Assembly: GCA_003868215.1 (NCBI GenBank)
Contig: QWDQ01000022.1
Span: 1-64,000 of the forward strand
DNA from: Pseudophaeomoniella oleicola
Lineage: Eukaryota; Ascomycota; Eurotiomycetes; Phaeomoniellales; Phaeomoniellaceae
Reading direction: 5' to 3'
DNA length: 64,000 nt
This document shows, one piece after another, positions 14,284-25,985 of the stretch. Position numbers and translations under genes: made by a program. The number at the start of each line of letters is the position of its first letter. Within the stretch, counting starts at the first letter, position 1. The notes under the pieces are model-generated. The model did not search any database, was not told the origin of the DNA, and saw nothing but the letters and a program-made list of their open reading frames with translations.

Positions 14284-16096
14284 GTGGCCACATCACGCTG
14301 ACAAGCAATGCCACCATACCACCAAGATTCCTGACTATGAACGGGACGGCGCCAACGGCAGCCGCAAGAGTTGGTTCCATTAAGCTCCTTGTTCAGGCTT
14401 TTGCGATCATGAGATGTCGCTGGCGCTATCGTCCGGTGTGATGCGTATCAGTTGATCCACCTTTTTATCAGGTGAGACTCATTTGTGCTGAAGAGAAAAG
14501 TCGAGTGCACTCCAATGATCGAAACAATGATCGATGAACAAATAGCCTGCAATTGTTGATTGAATTGTTGATGAGAAGGACTGGACTCAATCGCAATAGT
14601 GGTCCAAGGAGACTGCCCAAATCGGGAACGCAGAACAAATGCGATTACGAAGCCCCTCAGACTGAACGATGAAGCGAATCTTCCCAATTCTGCAAGAACG
14701 CAGAAATTACTCAGTGAATGACAGCGATGGCGACAACATTGAAGGTCAACAGTAGCAACAGGTGGCAATCTCAATCCAATCGATGCAATTGATGATGGTG
14801 ATGAATGAAGATAGACGCAAGAGTGGAAGTGGAATGTCCGGAGTAAGGCGGGCTGGTGCACTATGTAAGTTGTAAGGCTAAGCAAGGCAGAAAAGTAAGG
14901 TGGCGAGGCGAAATCTACACTAAGTTATTACAGATGGGGAGTAAGCCTGGAAGGAAGGTAGATGGGAGGGCGGGTAAGGAGATGTGACTGCATTACTCTG
15001 TACTCTGTGAACAAAGAATAACGCACCATTAGCAAGTTCTTGAGTGGGTGATGAGAAGTTTAGGGCTAAAGTATCCAAGTTCTAGGGACTTTGTTTACCA
15101 GGAGCTTTAACTATAACAAGGTCATCTGTCAAGGAATGTTAAGGGACACACTCCATCTACTACGTAGTAGCCACAACAAGGTTAAGGTAATTGATTTGTC
15201 AAAGAACAGTGAGGGGCGGCAAGAAAGACTAAATGTTTAGGAGAATCAAGCTCGCATGAGGGAATTTGGTGATGAGATGAATGGTTGGTCGCAGGGGATG
15301 ATATACACCGTACACCAGGTGTGTTTGGTGTGTGACTAGACTTCTGACCTGGTAAGCGTCCATTGAGCGTCTACATGATTCCTCATTCACATCACACCTT
15401 TAGCATTGTGTCGGCCTTTTGCTGTTCTAAGGCTCCTCGTCAGGAGTTGTCAGTGGCCCATGTCGTCTAACTCGCTTGCAGCTCTGGAGGTTTAGTCGTA
15501 TCCACGGAAAACCAGTGTCTGAGGTACTAAGGAGGAAACAGACAGGCGTAGGAAGAAAAGCAATATCCGACTGTGTTTCATGCGGTCTGAACTGACACGA
15601 CTACTATCATCTAGTCATCATATGGCTACCAATGGCATAGTTGGAAAGAAAGTATGTGTCGACATCCCACGCAGCATAGTACTCTCGTGGGAATGTTGGT
15701 CTATCCCAGATAGGATACACATCATATATCGAATTCCTCATTCCATCTCCTTACAACTACCGTGCTCGGCACTTTTCTAGGCCGTTGATCATCAGACTGT
15801 TGTACACGAGGACTGAACCTTAAGGGCAATTACTGCAGACCGAGCTGATCACTTTTGTCTGTTGAGACTAACCTTGCGCCGATCATTATATTGAAAACGT
15901 CCACTTCCGCTTTTTCATCCCTTGAGTTAGGTAGCTGACAAGGTGTCCAATGATCAAAGAGACAGGATGCAGGGTTCTCGTCGCAGTCATGCGATCTTCC
16001 AGACCATAATCTATTGGTCATTGGCCGTCGTCATCCTGAGAGCCACTGCCCTGACCTCAACAAGCAGTATCTTGGCGAACTTTGTCAAAATGCCTC
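14284..16096. other. Intergenic region, 1.8 kb
   Basis: No supported gene. Contains the presumed promoter of the RING ligase next to 14,283 and the 3' UTR of the next minus-strand gene near 16,096. The only feature I can point to is a perfect 14-bp palindrome at 15,157-15,170. Confidence 0.45.
15157..15170. repeat. Palindrome CTACTACGTAGTAG
   Basis: Perfect 14-bp inverted repeat. The same TACTACGTAGTA core recurs between other genes of this window (near 19,353, 46,484 and 46,707, with an imperfect copy near 8661). Confidence 0.8.
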
Positions 16097-17908
16097 TTAT
16101 GTATGTTCCACATCCAACCTGGTAAGTTCTACAAGGACTATCAACTCATTATCCATCCACTCCACGGCTTCCGCGAGGCTCAGGGCCATCTTCCATGATG
16201 CATCGTCAACGCAGGGAGTGAGACCGCTTGACAGTAATACGATCACGCGCCCATCAATTGACCCTTCAGGATGGCTCAAGTTAACTCTCAATGCCTCGGG
16301 ACACCGTGTTCTCTCTCTAGCTCTTGCTATCACCGAGTTGAGATTTGGACATTGTGTTGCAGGTAGATCAATCCGGGGCACGATTCGCTTGTTGTCCATG
16401 ACCAGGTTCACATGTAGTGTGACCTTGCTGCCTGCCAAGGGGACCGGAAGGACGGCCGTTGGGATCGTGCTAGTCGTAGATTGCCTCACGATCGCCCAGG
16501 CACCCCGGACAGCACTCATCGATTGATCGATCTCCACTTGCGACTTGTTTGATTTGAAAGGGTCATACCTGTCCATGATCATCTGGAGATGTGCCTGTTC
16601 ACAGGCCGGGACGCATTGTTCCCCTTTGTCGTGGAACATGCGAAAATGACCATCTAATGCTGCGATGATGTCGAACCATTCAGGATCTGAGAGAGTGGTA
16701 TCGGAATGGAGCTGGTCAAGGCGAGCATTGCTGTAGTTATTGTACTCCGTGTAGTGGATTGCTGCTTCTTCTGCCGAAGGGATCTTGCCATCTCCAAAGA
16801 TATCCGGAATGGTACGACTTGTCCACTCCTGCGGGTTGAAGGAGAGGGGTTGAAACGACTGACTCTGCGCGACACTATCACTTAATAGGAGATCATAGGT
16901 ATCTCCAAACGAGGGACCTCCTCCTTGTGTTTGCTGCAAGCCGTGATACACATTCTGCGGTTGGAGTAGCGGCACCTGTGGGTCATTTGTTTGTGACTGC
17001 TGGAGTTGCTCAAGAAAACTATCGCCAATCGGTTTAGGTAGTGAGCTTTGGGAAGCCCAGGGGGGACTTGCTGAGCGATTGTATTGCAGTCCCGCAGAAT
17101 CGGATTTGGCCCTTTGCTTCTTTTCTTCCCTTCTGGTCTCGTTTGCATATTGGCGTTGACGCTCGTTTGTTACCACCCGCCTGAGTAATGGAATGATGAG
17201 CTGGATGATATGGTCTCTGTCATCGGGCCAGAAGTGGTTTCTTGGCTTGCTGTCCCCAGATTGCCTGCCTCGACCGAAGAACTGTTCCCCGTAGCCCTCT
17301 TCGTCCAGGAAATTCCGCGCGCATTGGAGCATTCTGATCTTCACGATTTCGGGAGCTATTTTGCCTTTCTGTGCCACAGCTTCTCTACGTTCCGGATGGT
17401 TTCTGTCTAGCATGTATGCCTTCGCAGCAGCTTGCAAGCGAATTGTATCCTCTGTAGATACCTGAAGAGAAGACAGAAGTGTAGACTTCTGGGGCCTCCC
17501 GGCCACTCCGCTGGCCTTTGACGCTTTCCGTGCCAAGTCAGAGGAGCGACGGCGTCTTTGCACACTGGACGGCTGCTGAGCAGCATCCTCCGAGCCTTCC
17601 GTCTCGGATGCATCGGTGGAGGCCTCGGTGGTTTCGATGCTTCTCCTGCGTTTGCCGGTAGACGATGGGATTAGACCTTCTTTTCTTAGGAGCTTATCAC
17701 TATCTTTCAACGAAGCCCATGCAGCCCTAGCACGTTTATCGTCTTCACGTGTCGGATATTGTGAGGCTTCTATAGATGGTGTTATATTGGCAGTATCGAT
17801 AAGATTGGTCTCGGCTGTGGAATGCGGCCAAGTAGGATCCTGCCTCTCAACTGCGGCAACAGCCTCAATGAGTTCTGTGAGTTGTGCATCTTCCGTGAAG
17901 GCAGCCAT
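16097..17908 (-). CDS. Large protein of unknown function, probably nuclear
   Basis: A single open frame of 603 residues with good coding character; I do not recognise a named domain. The N-terminal 110 residues are acidic/charged with basic patches (KRRRS, QRRRRSS) that look like nuclear localisation signals. A conserved-looking block follows (TIRLQAAAKAYMLDRNHPER, then RMLQCARNFLDEEGYGEQFF and HFWPDDRDHIIQLIIPLLRR). After a Gln/Pro-rich linker comes a C-terminal domain with predicted alpha/beta character. The middle block resembles regions of uncharacterised Leotiomycete and Sordariomycete proteins that I cannot name. A role in transcription or chromatin is only a guess from composition. The stop lies at 16,097; a further 3' exon cannot be excluded but nothing suggests it. 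Confidence 0.75.
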   Translation of the reverse strand: MAAFTEDAQLTELIEAVAAVERQDPTWPHSTAETNLIDTANITPSIEASQYPTREDDKRARAAWASLKDSDKLLRKEGLIPSSTGKRRRSIETTEASTDASETEGSEDAAQQPSSVQRRRRSSDLARKASKASGVAGRPQKSTLLSSLQVSTEDTIRLQAAAKAYMLDRNHPERREAVAQKGKIAPEIVKIRMLQCARNFLDEEGYGEQFFGRGRQSGDSKPRNHFWPDDRDHIIQLIIPLLRRVVTNERQRQYANETRREEKKQRAKSDSAGLQYNRSASPPWASQSSLPKPIGDSFLEQLQQSQTNDPQVPLLQPQNVYHGLQQTQGGGPSFGDTYDLLLSDSVAQSQSFQPLSFNPQEWTSRTIPDIFGDGKIPSAEEAAIHYTEYNNYSNARLDQLHSDTTLSDPEWFDIIAALDGHFRMFHDKGEQCVPACEQAHLQMIMDRYDPFKSNKSQVEIDQSMSAVRGAWAIVRQSTTSTIPTAVLPVPLAGSKVTLHVNLVMDNKRIVPRIDLPATQCPNLNSVIARARERTRCPEALRVNLSHPEGSIDGRVIVLLSSGLTPCVDDASWKMALSLAEAVEWMDNELIVLVELTRLDVEHT

Positions 17909-19352
17909 TGTTCTAGCTACAGAAGCAATTCCGGAAAGACATGTATGCAGATAACTTATGAACGCTTCCTGCTTCGCTTAAGGAGACAACCATAGGTCTT
18001 TCCACGTTCGTTCGTTTATTGATATGTTGAGCATGGAGGAGGCCTAGTTGCTCTCCGTTGATTATGACTGCCGCTTTTTCATTTTCAACTGGTAATACAG
18101 GCCTCAGAATAGACAAGTCAAGGAAAGTGATGTATGAAAAGTCAAGCTAAATTGACACAAGAAGCATACGTAGTGTTGCTTAGAAATAATAGAAGCTTGA
18201 TATCATTGTCTGTAGTACTTAACGTGGTCTTACTTCGGAAAACCTGCCTAACGCCTGAGGGATCTCTCGTCTGGCTCGTGAGGTCAGTTACGATGGTTTT
18301 TCCTTGGCCTAGACAACTTTCATGGACGATATATCGGGTTACTGAAAGTACAATGGGATGCTAATGGCAAATGTTATCGAACATGATATTTATGTAAGTT
18401 TCAGCATGTGAGCTTCCAGAATGCTACGATGCTGCACGCTGTTGAGGTATACCCAAAGCTGAAGATCAAACAACTGCTGTGTATGCCGTTAAGAGTCTGA
18501 AGTCAACGTACCAGTGAGAGATTCTGAGAGTCCCCAAGAACAATGTAAACACGATCATGAGACGCGAATATCACTAAGTCAACAGTCAGACTGGTGGTCC
18601 TCTACACAGCCGATCTCCCTAACACCGACATTCTAGGGTGGACCACAGTTGATTGCCAACTCTCATCGAAGACTGGCTCCAGAAAATGATCAACAGGATG
18701 AGATTGATGAATGTCTATCAAACACTCAGCCACTCAGCGAGCTGTCGACTACGGTTAGACGTGGAAGTAGAAGATTGAGGCAACAGCGTCAGCATGACAC
18801 TCGTCGTGATCAACTATGTACCGAGGTAGCTAGGAACGCGCATAGTATACACAGGATCTCGGAATGGATGGAAAGTGATGCTCTTCGGGCCATGAGTAAA
18901 AGGGAGGATAATATTGCCGGTACTTGGATCCTTCACGATATATGAGATAACTTACCTACGTATTAGATGGGATGAATGACCCGTAGTTACTCTTGAACAC
19001 TGTCATCTACGTTGTATCACCTCCTTTTTGTTTGAACGACACATTCATCCCTTTACACACTAAGTTTCAGGTAAACCCCTGGTCCAAGGGGTTCAAATAA
19101 TATGTGGAAGTGAGGTGCATCATGAGACTAAACCGAATAACGACGATCCTTCGAGTACCTTAATTAAACTTGACATCCAACGGTATGATTCGGCAAACAA
19201 TGGCCAAGGTTAGTTAAAAAGGTTTAAGGAGAGGCTCAAGCAATTAAGCCTCTTCCGGTGGCATGGAAGCCTTCTCTAATGGAGCCCACCTTAACCGAAC
19301 AAGTCGATCTGGAGACTTTGGTTGGACCATTGGCAGCCCGATAGCCGCTAAC

Positions 19353-19362
19353 ACTACGTAGT
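19353..19362. repeat. Palindrome ACTACGTAGT
   Basis: Shorter member of the TACTACGTAGTA-type palindromes found between genes in this window. Confidence 0.65.
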
Positions 19363-19432
19363 ATCACCGTTTACCAGCTCGCCAGCCATTGTTCTACATC
19401 GTTAGTTAAACTCAAGTCAACCGGTACCTGAA

Positions 19433-19470
<38 letters not shown>
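19433..19470. repeat. CCTGAG hexanucleotide tandem repeat
   Basis: Six or so tandem CCTGAG units in non-coding DNA about 500 bp upstream of the DUF3431 gene. Being a multiple of three it creates Arg-Leu or Glu-Pro type frames, but no gene is supported here. Confidence 0.85.
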
Positions 19471-19471
<1 letters not shown>

Positions 19472-19963
19472 TGGAAGAAATCTTTTTAGTTTGGCCCCTC
19501 TTGCCACGCGTTCCTCTTTGGTAAAGACTAAAGTGCATCTTGTCTCCATCATCGGCATATCAAAGAAAATGAACGTCGCAGCCATTCCAGCATGTCTCCT
19601 AACAAACTCTGTTGTCATCGACCCAAAAGAATGGGAAGATTGAAACTGTTCCTGTCTCTCACTTAAACATTGGTCAGCCAGACATTTCCAGTCATTCCCT
19701 CGGTCTATGTTCTCTGGACGCGTACAATACAAACATTTCACAGGAGAGGAGAAGGGAATGTGCAAGGACCTGGTACTGACTGTCGCAAGGGATGGTTCAG
19801 CGTGGTACCTGCTCATGAATACATGTACTCGATCTTGTATCACTTGCACATCAACCTGCCGATGCCCTACCTACTTTTGAGTACATCCAAGTGGTGAAAA
19901 TTAGCAGTTGCTCTTCACTTCTTCGCTCACGGTCTTTACCCGCATACAAGACAACAGTCAATC

Positions 19964-21253
19964 ATGATCGGCTTGAGAAAAGGCGCGCCATTGATAGTGC
20001 TGACGGCCTTCATCGTCACTCTCCTTCTCCATCGACTGACAGCAAACCGAGAATCATGGTCGCAAGCGGTTGGGCTCGGAGAGTATGGTGTCGATGAAAC
20101 AGAGCAGGACGTCAAAGTTGGACCAGATACGGCGCAGAAGCCAGATAGCCAACCAGACGGGGGCTCGAAACTCGCAGGGGAGCAAGGAACAGAGCCAGAG
20201 ACAGCAGTCCCGCAGCCTAAGCCATCTGCCTCCCCTGTTTCCGCAGCTTCTGGAGCCCACCAAGAACCCTCTCTCGTCCTGGTCATGCCGCGAATCACCG
20301 ACGAAGATGTTTCTTGGGTGACTGAAGAATTACCAAATCTCAAGACCGCTATATATGTGGCGGATGACCCTTCCGCTCCTCTTCACCCCCCGGTCAATAA
20401 AGGCCACGAGACCATGGTCTACCTGACGTATATCATAGAGCATTACGATACCCTCCCGGACATCTCTATCTTCATGCACTCTCACCGCTGGGCTTGGCAC
20501 AATAACGAATTGCTGAACAATGATTCCGCAGAAATGATCCGCCGCCTGAACCTCAACCGAGTATTGCGCGAGGGATATTTCAACATGCGATGCCATTGGG
20601 CCCCTGGTTGTCCTGATTGGATGCACCCTGGGTCCATCGACGACGATGATGAAAAGCAAGAGCAGACCGTCATTGCCAAAGCTTTTTCCGAACTTTTCCC
20701 CTCGAAGCCCATTCCACTCGTACTCTCGCAACCTTGTTGCGCTCAATTTGCCGTCTCACGTGACTTCATTGTCTCAACCCCAAGAGAGACTTACGAGTTT
20801 TACCGCGAGTGGATCCTTCGTACCGATCTTTCCGACTACCTCTCTGGCCGCGTGTGGGAATATGTCTGGCAAGTTGTATTTACGGGCAATGGGTCATATT
20901 GTCCCACTCAAGCAACCTGCTATTGTGATGGCTATGGCATGTGTTTTGGCGGCGAAGCCCAATTCGATGAATACTATGAAATAAGATTTATGAAAGCCAG
21001 GTCGGAAAGAGAATTGAGGGAATGGCAAGACAAAGCAAACAAAATTGACGAGTTGATGAAGGCAGGAAAGCTCGATGAAGCCAGTGAAATTGAAGTCCCA
21101 GCACACGGAAGAGACGTACAGTTGGCAATAGAAATCGACAAGCTGGGCAAGGACCTAGACTTGAGGAGAGATCAGGCACTTGAAAGAGGGAAGGATCCTC
21201 GAATGAGAGCGCTTGAAGCTGGGAGACCGTGGAAGGAGGGAGACGGATTTTGA
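19964..21253 (+). CDS. DUF3431 type II membrane protein
   Basis: Intronless, 429 residues. A short basic N-terminus (MIGLRKG) precedes one hydrophobic segment (APLIVLTAFIVTLLLHRL, about residues 8-25), giving a type II signal-anchor. A low-complexity stalk of about 80 residues leads to a globular DUF3431 domain. Markers are PRITDEDVSWVTEELPNLKT, DISIFMHSHRWAWHNNE and FAVSRDFIVSTPRETYEFYR, with conserved cysteines in HWAPGCPDW and YCPTQATCYC. DUF3431 proteins are common in filamentous fungi and bear remote resemblance to glycosyltransferase-like folds, but no activity is established to my knowledge. The last 90 residues are charged and helical. The start is the first ATG and directly precedes the anchor. 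Confidence 0.9.
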   Translation: MIGLRKGAPLIVLTAFIVTLLLHRLTANRESWSQAVGLGEYGVDETEQDVKVGPDTAQKPDSQPDGGSKLAGEQGTEPETAVPQPKPSASPVSAASGAHQEPSLVLVMPRITDEDVSWVTEELPNLKTAIYVADDPSAPLHPPVNKGHETMVYLTYIIEHYDTLPDISIFMHSHRWAWHNNELLNNDSAEMIRRLNLNRVLREGYFNMRCHWAPGCPDWMHPGSIDDDDEKQEQTVIAKAFSELFPSKPIPLVLSQPCCAQFAVSRDFIVSTPRETYEFYREWILRTDLSDYLSGRVWEYVWQVVFTGNGSYCPTQATCYCDGYGMCFGGEAQFDEYYEIRFMKARSERELREWQDKANKIDELMKAGKLDEASEIEVPAHGRDVQLAIEIDKLGKDLDLRRDQALERGKDPRMRALEAGRPWKEGDGF

Positions 21254-22440
21254 TCTCGGCTGGTGAACGAGCAAGTGCAACATTGCTTTTGAACATTGAG
21301 AAGAACGGTCTGCACATCTTTCTCTATCACGAATATGGGCTTAAGCGCAATGAGGATCCTGGGGTCGCTTGCTATTGGGATCTAGACAAACCCTCGCGTT
21401 CGGGTTATCGACAGTGCCTGTTTACCTGGGGTTAAAAGTGAACGGAACATGGTTATGAAGTGAACACGGCAGCTCCCACTTATACTACCACCGTTCTCAG
21501 CAACATCTGAGTGAGCCACATGTTTCCGGTTGCAAAGAACCAGGGACGCTGAGACAGAACCTCCCCACGTCAAAAAAGCTACAAGATGCCCTTCTCGTCA
21601 GTGCGGTCTATCGCAAGAAGAAGTTTTCAAAGAAGACCAGCCGGTAAAGACGATGGCTTGTCAGACGACACAGCGCATTTAACATTCTGAGCCATCGAAA
21701 TAAGCATCATTTATTGAGTTGAAGGCCATCTGGTCCACTATACCAAAATCTCCAGCATGACAAAAGGAGGACTTCACAACCCATCGCCATCCCAGACCGA
21801 CGGATCGCTACTCATATACTTCACATGTCTTCATTTCCACAACATGTTATAGAACCTGATTCTATCTACACTCCCAAAAGGGGGAAAAAGAGAAAAGGAG
21901 TCCGAGAAACATCTTCCATATAAATCCCGAAGAATCACTCCCTCCCCCCACACATTCAAACTATGTCTTAGCAGGAGCCTGTGGCTCAATCCATCTCTGG
22001 ATCTCGAAAAAGAACACTCTCCATCTCTTTCACTTCTACAACAAACAAATTCTATCTATTACCTACCTTATTATGTCTTGAAACTCGACGACGACAGTCC
22101 TGTCTGTACCAATACTTTTTTTCTTGTATACTACTTCTTTTCTTTATAGCATAGCATAGCGATTTCAAAGCGTGGGCGGCGGGCATAAGCATAAGCATAG
22201 CAACGTTTTTATTGTCATATATATATAGAGAGAGAGAAAGAAACAAAATAAAAAGAAGAATTCCCAAGAATACAAGAATAGTAAAACAGAGAAATGAAAA
22301 AAAAAAAAGAAAAAAAAATCTATCAGTGCTCGTGACTGTTCTGGGATGAAAGGAGAGAATGGCAGTGATAATGTAGCAAGAAAAGGAAAAAAAAGGTCGG
22401 ATGGAAACAGATGAGATAGGTTTTCGGATGGCACAGACTG

Positions 22441-22464
22441 ACAGACAGACAGACAGACAGACAG
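22441..22464. repeat. CAGA tetranucleotide microsatellite
   Basis: About six tandem ACAG/CAGA units in the downstream flank of the AlaRS gene. Confidence 0.85.
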
Positions 22465-22594
22465 AATATCCATCCAGATAATCTACCTTGGGCATGTAGG
22501 TTATGAAGATGTATAGATAAGGTACGTGATACCTAGATACTAAGGTAAGCTGTCCCCTATAATATCTCAAACAACCTGGGAACTAGCAAGGACT

Positions 22595-22598
22595 ACGA

Positions 22599-22658
<60 letters not shown>

Positions 22659-22659
22659 G
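22595..22659. repeat. GACGAT hexanucleotide tandem repeat
   Basis: GAC/GAT repeat about 65 bp long, some 130 bp beyond the AlaRS stop codon. It may be transcribed as part of the 3' UTR. Confidence 0.85.
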
Positions 22660-22792
22660 GTCAACCGTTCACATTCAGAACCGTACCCATACCGATCTCA
22701 TTCTGACTTTCTTTTCTCTTTCTACCATTCCCCCTTTATTCTTTTTTTCCCCCTCCCTTTCTGGGCTCATTCTCTCTGTAGTAATCTTAAGA

Positions 22793-25700
22793 TCATATCT
22801 GAAGTTTCGCAAGGTATTCTTCGGCGGCTTTGATGGCTTCGTCGGTCTTGTTCGGGTGCATTCCCTGTCCGACTGCCGTCGGGGCTTTCCCGCCTGCTTT
22901 GCCGCCTACGATGGAGGAAACGGTGGCGGCCCAGTCGGAAGGTTTGGCGCCGGCTTTGAGAGCGGTCTGTGGTTTTGGAAGATTAGCTTGGGGTTCTCCC
23001 TATAATGAGGAGGATGAAGGGTGAGGGGGGGTTTGGATGATGATGGCAAGGGAAAGACTACTGACCTCAGAGACATAGCACCCGTGACCGATCTTCTCGG
23101 TTTCTCCTTCCTTGGCAAATAGGTATATGGATTTGCCTGGAAATTCTTTCTTTACTGCGTTGATTGCATCGTTCAGAGCTTTGGAGTTGGCGCTGATCGG
23201 AAGTGCGACAACGAGGCTGGTCTTGTCCTTATTCTCTGCATCCTTGAAATAGTTGATTACAGTATCGACTGCTTTCTTTGATTCCGCTTTCTGTTGAGCC
23301 TTCTGTGCATCGACAATGACCTTGTTGATATTTGCAAACCACGTTCGGAATTCGGATTTGCGAACAGCGGAAATTGAGAGCCGGCCAAGGTCGTAATTGA
23401 CCGATTTGGCTTCAGCTTCCTTTGCAGGTCCAAGCGGCATTTTCTCGAGCTTGGAAAGTCGCTCAGAAAACTCGTTTGCGACACGTTGGACTTCGTGTGC
23501 ATCCTCACCCGTCACAGCGACAATACGGCGTATACCCTTTGCGATGCCACTTTCCTCGAGGATGATTAGCTCCTTGATATCTCCAGTTTTCGCAACATGA
23601 GTACCACCACAGAACTCAACACTGATCTGTTTCCATCTTGGGTCCTGGACATTTTGAAGAATCTCCTCAACCTCTACGCCTACTGAGACAACGCGAACTG
23701 GATCTGGATATGTTTCTCCAAACACAGCTCGAACCCCGCTGATCTCCCGTGCGATAGACAGAGGAACATCTTTTGCGTAGACGGCGCAATTCTGGTGAAT
23801 ATATTCAGTCGATTTGTCTTCGATAGTCTTCAGGTCTGCATCTGAGACCGGAGCCTTGTGGGAGAAGTCGAACCGCAATTTCTCAGGAGCAACTAGCGAA
23901 CCCTTCTGATCTATACCGTCACCGAGGACTTCTTTGAGAGCAAAGTTCAGGATGTGTGTACCTGTATGGTTATTTCTCAGGGGCCATCTGCGAAGCTCGT
24001 CGTATTCGCAAATGACATTGTCACCGACTTCAAATCGACCATACTTCATGTATCCGGTGTGCAATACATAGCCAGCATATACTTGGACATTCTGTACGTC
24101 TAGCTCAGCTTGTCCGTCAATGACGATCTTGCCAGTGTCATTCTCTTGACCGCCTTGTTCAGCGTAGAAATTTGTCTTGTCCAGAATAATACCGATCTCA
24201 TCGCCTTCCGGCACTTCTCTTGTATCATCAACGAATTTCTTTGCGTGATATATTGCTTTAATGTGCGATGTGATGTTCTCTCGGCCGAATTTAGCACTAT
24301 CGTCTGTCTTCGGCACCCCTGGCATCTTTTCCAACAGGCCAAGATCATGGACATCGAGCTTGACCTTGTCAGATGCAGCCTTCTTCTCTCCTTTACTGGC
24401 CTCTTTGGCTTTCAACCTAGCCTCCTCGAACTCGTTATCATCGATGTCTAGCTGACGCTCTTCCGCCATTAACCGAGTCAAATCCACCGGAAACCCGAAA
24501 GTATCGTACAAGCGCCATACGTCAGCTCCATGTAAAGATTTTAGACCCTTCTCCTTAGATTGAGCAGCATATGCCTCGAATTGTCGTTCACCACGATCCA
24601 AAGTCTTCGCAAACGACAACTCTTCTTCGTCGAGAATTTCTTTTACATCTGTTTCTTTCTTTTTGATATCCGGGAACATCTCTCCCATCTGCTCCACAAG
24701 CGTAGGTACGATCTGAGAGAAGAAATTTCCAATCTCGACGTTGAAGTACTTTCGCGCATAACGAGCCCCTCTCCGTAGCACTCTGCGAACAACATACCCT
24801 CTTCCTTCATTGTTCGGAGCAGCACCATCAGAGATTGCAAAGGTCAAGGTCCTGACGTGATCTGCGACAACTCTGTAGGCGGTATCGACTCCATCTGTAT
24901 CCTCGTCACCAAATTTCCCAGCATAGGCACGGGCTCCAGTGACTTCTTGTATTCTCTTGAATAGTGGTGTAAATACATCGGTATCGTAATTGGAGGGCTT
25001 GTCTTGCAATACAGATACCAATCGCTCGAAGCCCATACCAGTATCGACGTGCTTGTTGGGAAGCGATCGCAGCGATTTGTCTGGTTCGCGATTATACTGA
25101 ATGAAGACGTTGTTCCAGATCTCCAGGACATTCGGATCATCTTGATTAACAAGGGCTGCAGCGTTCCGACCTCCTATCCTGTCGTAATGGATCTCACTGC
25201 AGGGACCGCATGGGCCTTGGTCACCCATTTCCCAGAAATTGTCTTTCATGTTTCCGGGTAAGATGTGATCTTCTGAGACGCCGACAGACCGCCATAAGTT
25301 CTTAGCCTCGAGATCGGGTTCGAGCCCGCCTGCTTTGTCGCCTTCGAAGTACGTGACATAGAGGCGGTCCGGATCTAATCCATAAACCTTTGTGAGCAGC
25401 TCCCAAGACCAAACAACGGCTTCCTTCTTGAAGTAGTCGCCGAAACTCCAGTTACCCAGCATTTCAAAGAATGTGTGGTGATAGCTATCCTTGCCGACAT
25501 CATCAAGATCGTTGTGTTTTCCACCTGCCCGTATGCACTTTTGAGAGTTGACAGCACGCTTGAGATGCGCAAAATCCGAGTTCGGGTCGACGGTGCCTAG
25601 GAAAATCGACTTATACTGGTTCATTCCAGCATTTGTGAAAAGAAGCGTAGGGTCCGAGTGAGGCACAACGGACGACGAGGGCACTGTATGGGTCGCATGA

Positions 25701-25985
25701 GCAGTCCGTTCTTCATCACTCGTTCATTTATCAAGCCTTACCAAATGTGTGTCCATTTTTCTTGAAGAATTCCAGGAAAGTCGACCTGACCTTGGTGGCG
25801 CCCCATTGAGGAGCTTCCGACATTGTCGAAGTCATCCTCAAGAACTGTGGCCGACCAAAGTAGAAGCGTTGTGGTGGTTGTGGAGGGGTAGGGAACTTAA
25901 GGGCGGAGGAGAGAGCTTTCAAGAAACCGCCCGAAGAATCGTGACTCAACCCGCAATTATTCTTGAACTTCGCCGCAGCTCGCAT
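22793..25985 (-). CDS. ALA1: Alanyl-tRNA synthetase
   Basis: Class II synthetase that charges tRNA-Ala with alanine. Exons 25742-25985, 23066-25683 and 22793-22966 encode 1011 residues. The catalytic core shows [26 protein letters not shown] (motif 1/2 region) and [15 protein letters not shown] (motif 3). The editing domain has the zinc-site elements [10 protein letters not shown] (HxxxH) and [13 protein letters not shown] (CxxxH). The C-terminal C-Ala domain extends into the last exon and ends with EEYLAKLQI. The first ATG (25,985) gives an Arg/Lys-containing, acid-poor N-terminal extension of about 50 residues, plausible as a mitochondrial presequence. In-frame ATGs at 25,835 and 25,823 would give the cytosolic form starting near MSEAPQWGA. 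Yeast ALA1 uses alternative starts in the same way. The upstream gap to a divergent gene is only about 150 bp. Confidence 0.96.

Larger units (their letters stand above)
17909..19963. other. Divergent intergenic region, 2 kb
   Basis: Lies between two divergently transcribed genes, so promoters are expected at both ends. A plus-strand open frame at 18,649-18,945 (charged, helical look) could be a degenerate gene piece. Also present are a 10-bp palindrome ACTACGTAGT at 19,353-19,362 and a CCTGAG hexanucleotide repeat at 19,433-19,470. Confidence 0.45.
21254..22792. other. Convergent intergenic region, 1.5 kb
   Basis: Lies between the 3' ends of the DUF3431 gene and the AlaRS gene, so it should hold two 3' UTRs. 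Rich in A and T homopolymers. It contains a CAGA repeat (22,441-22,464) and a GACGAT repeat (22,595-22,659). No gene supported. Confidence 0.5.

Noticed and set aside
19412-19849. 145-codon minus-strand frame ending in Arg-Leu repeats
   Set aside because: The repeat comes from the CCTGAG microsatellite; the rest has no coding features.
22052-22570. 172-codon minus-strand hydrophobic frame
   Set aside because: Hydrophobicity results from T-rich low-complexity sequence (Phe/Leu/Ser runs); not a membrane protein gene.
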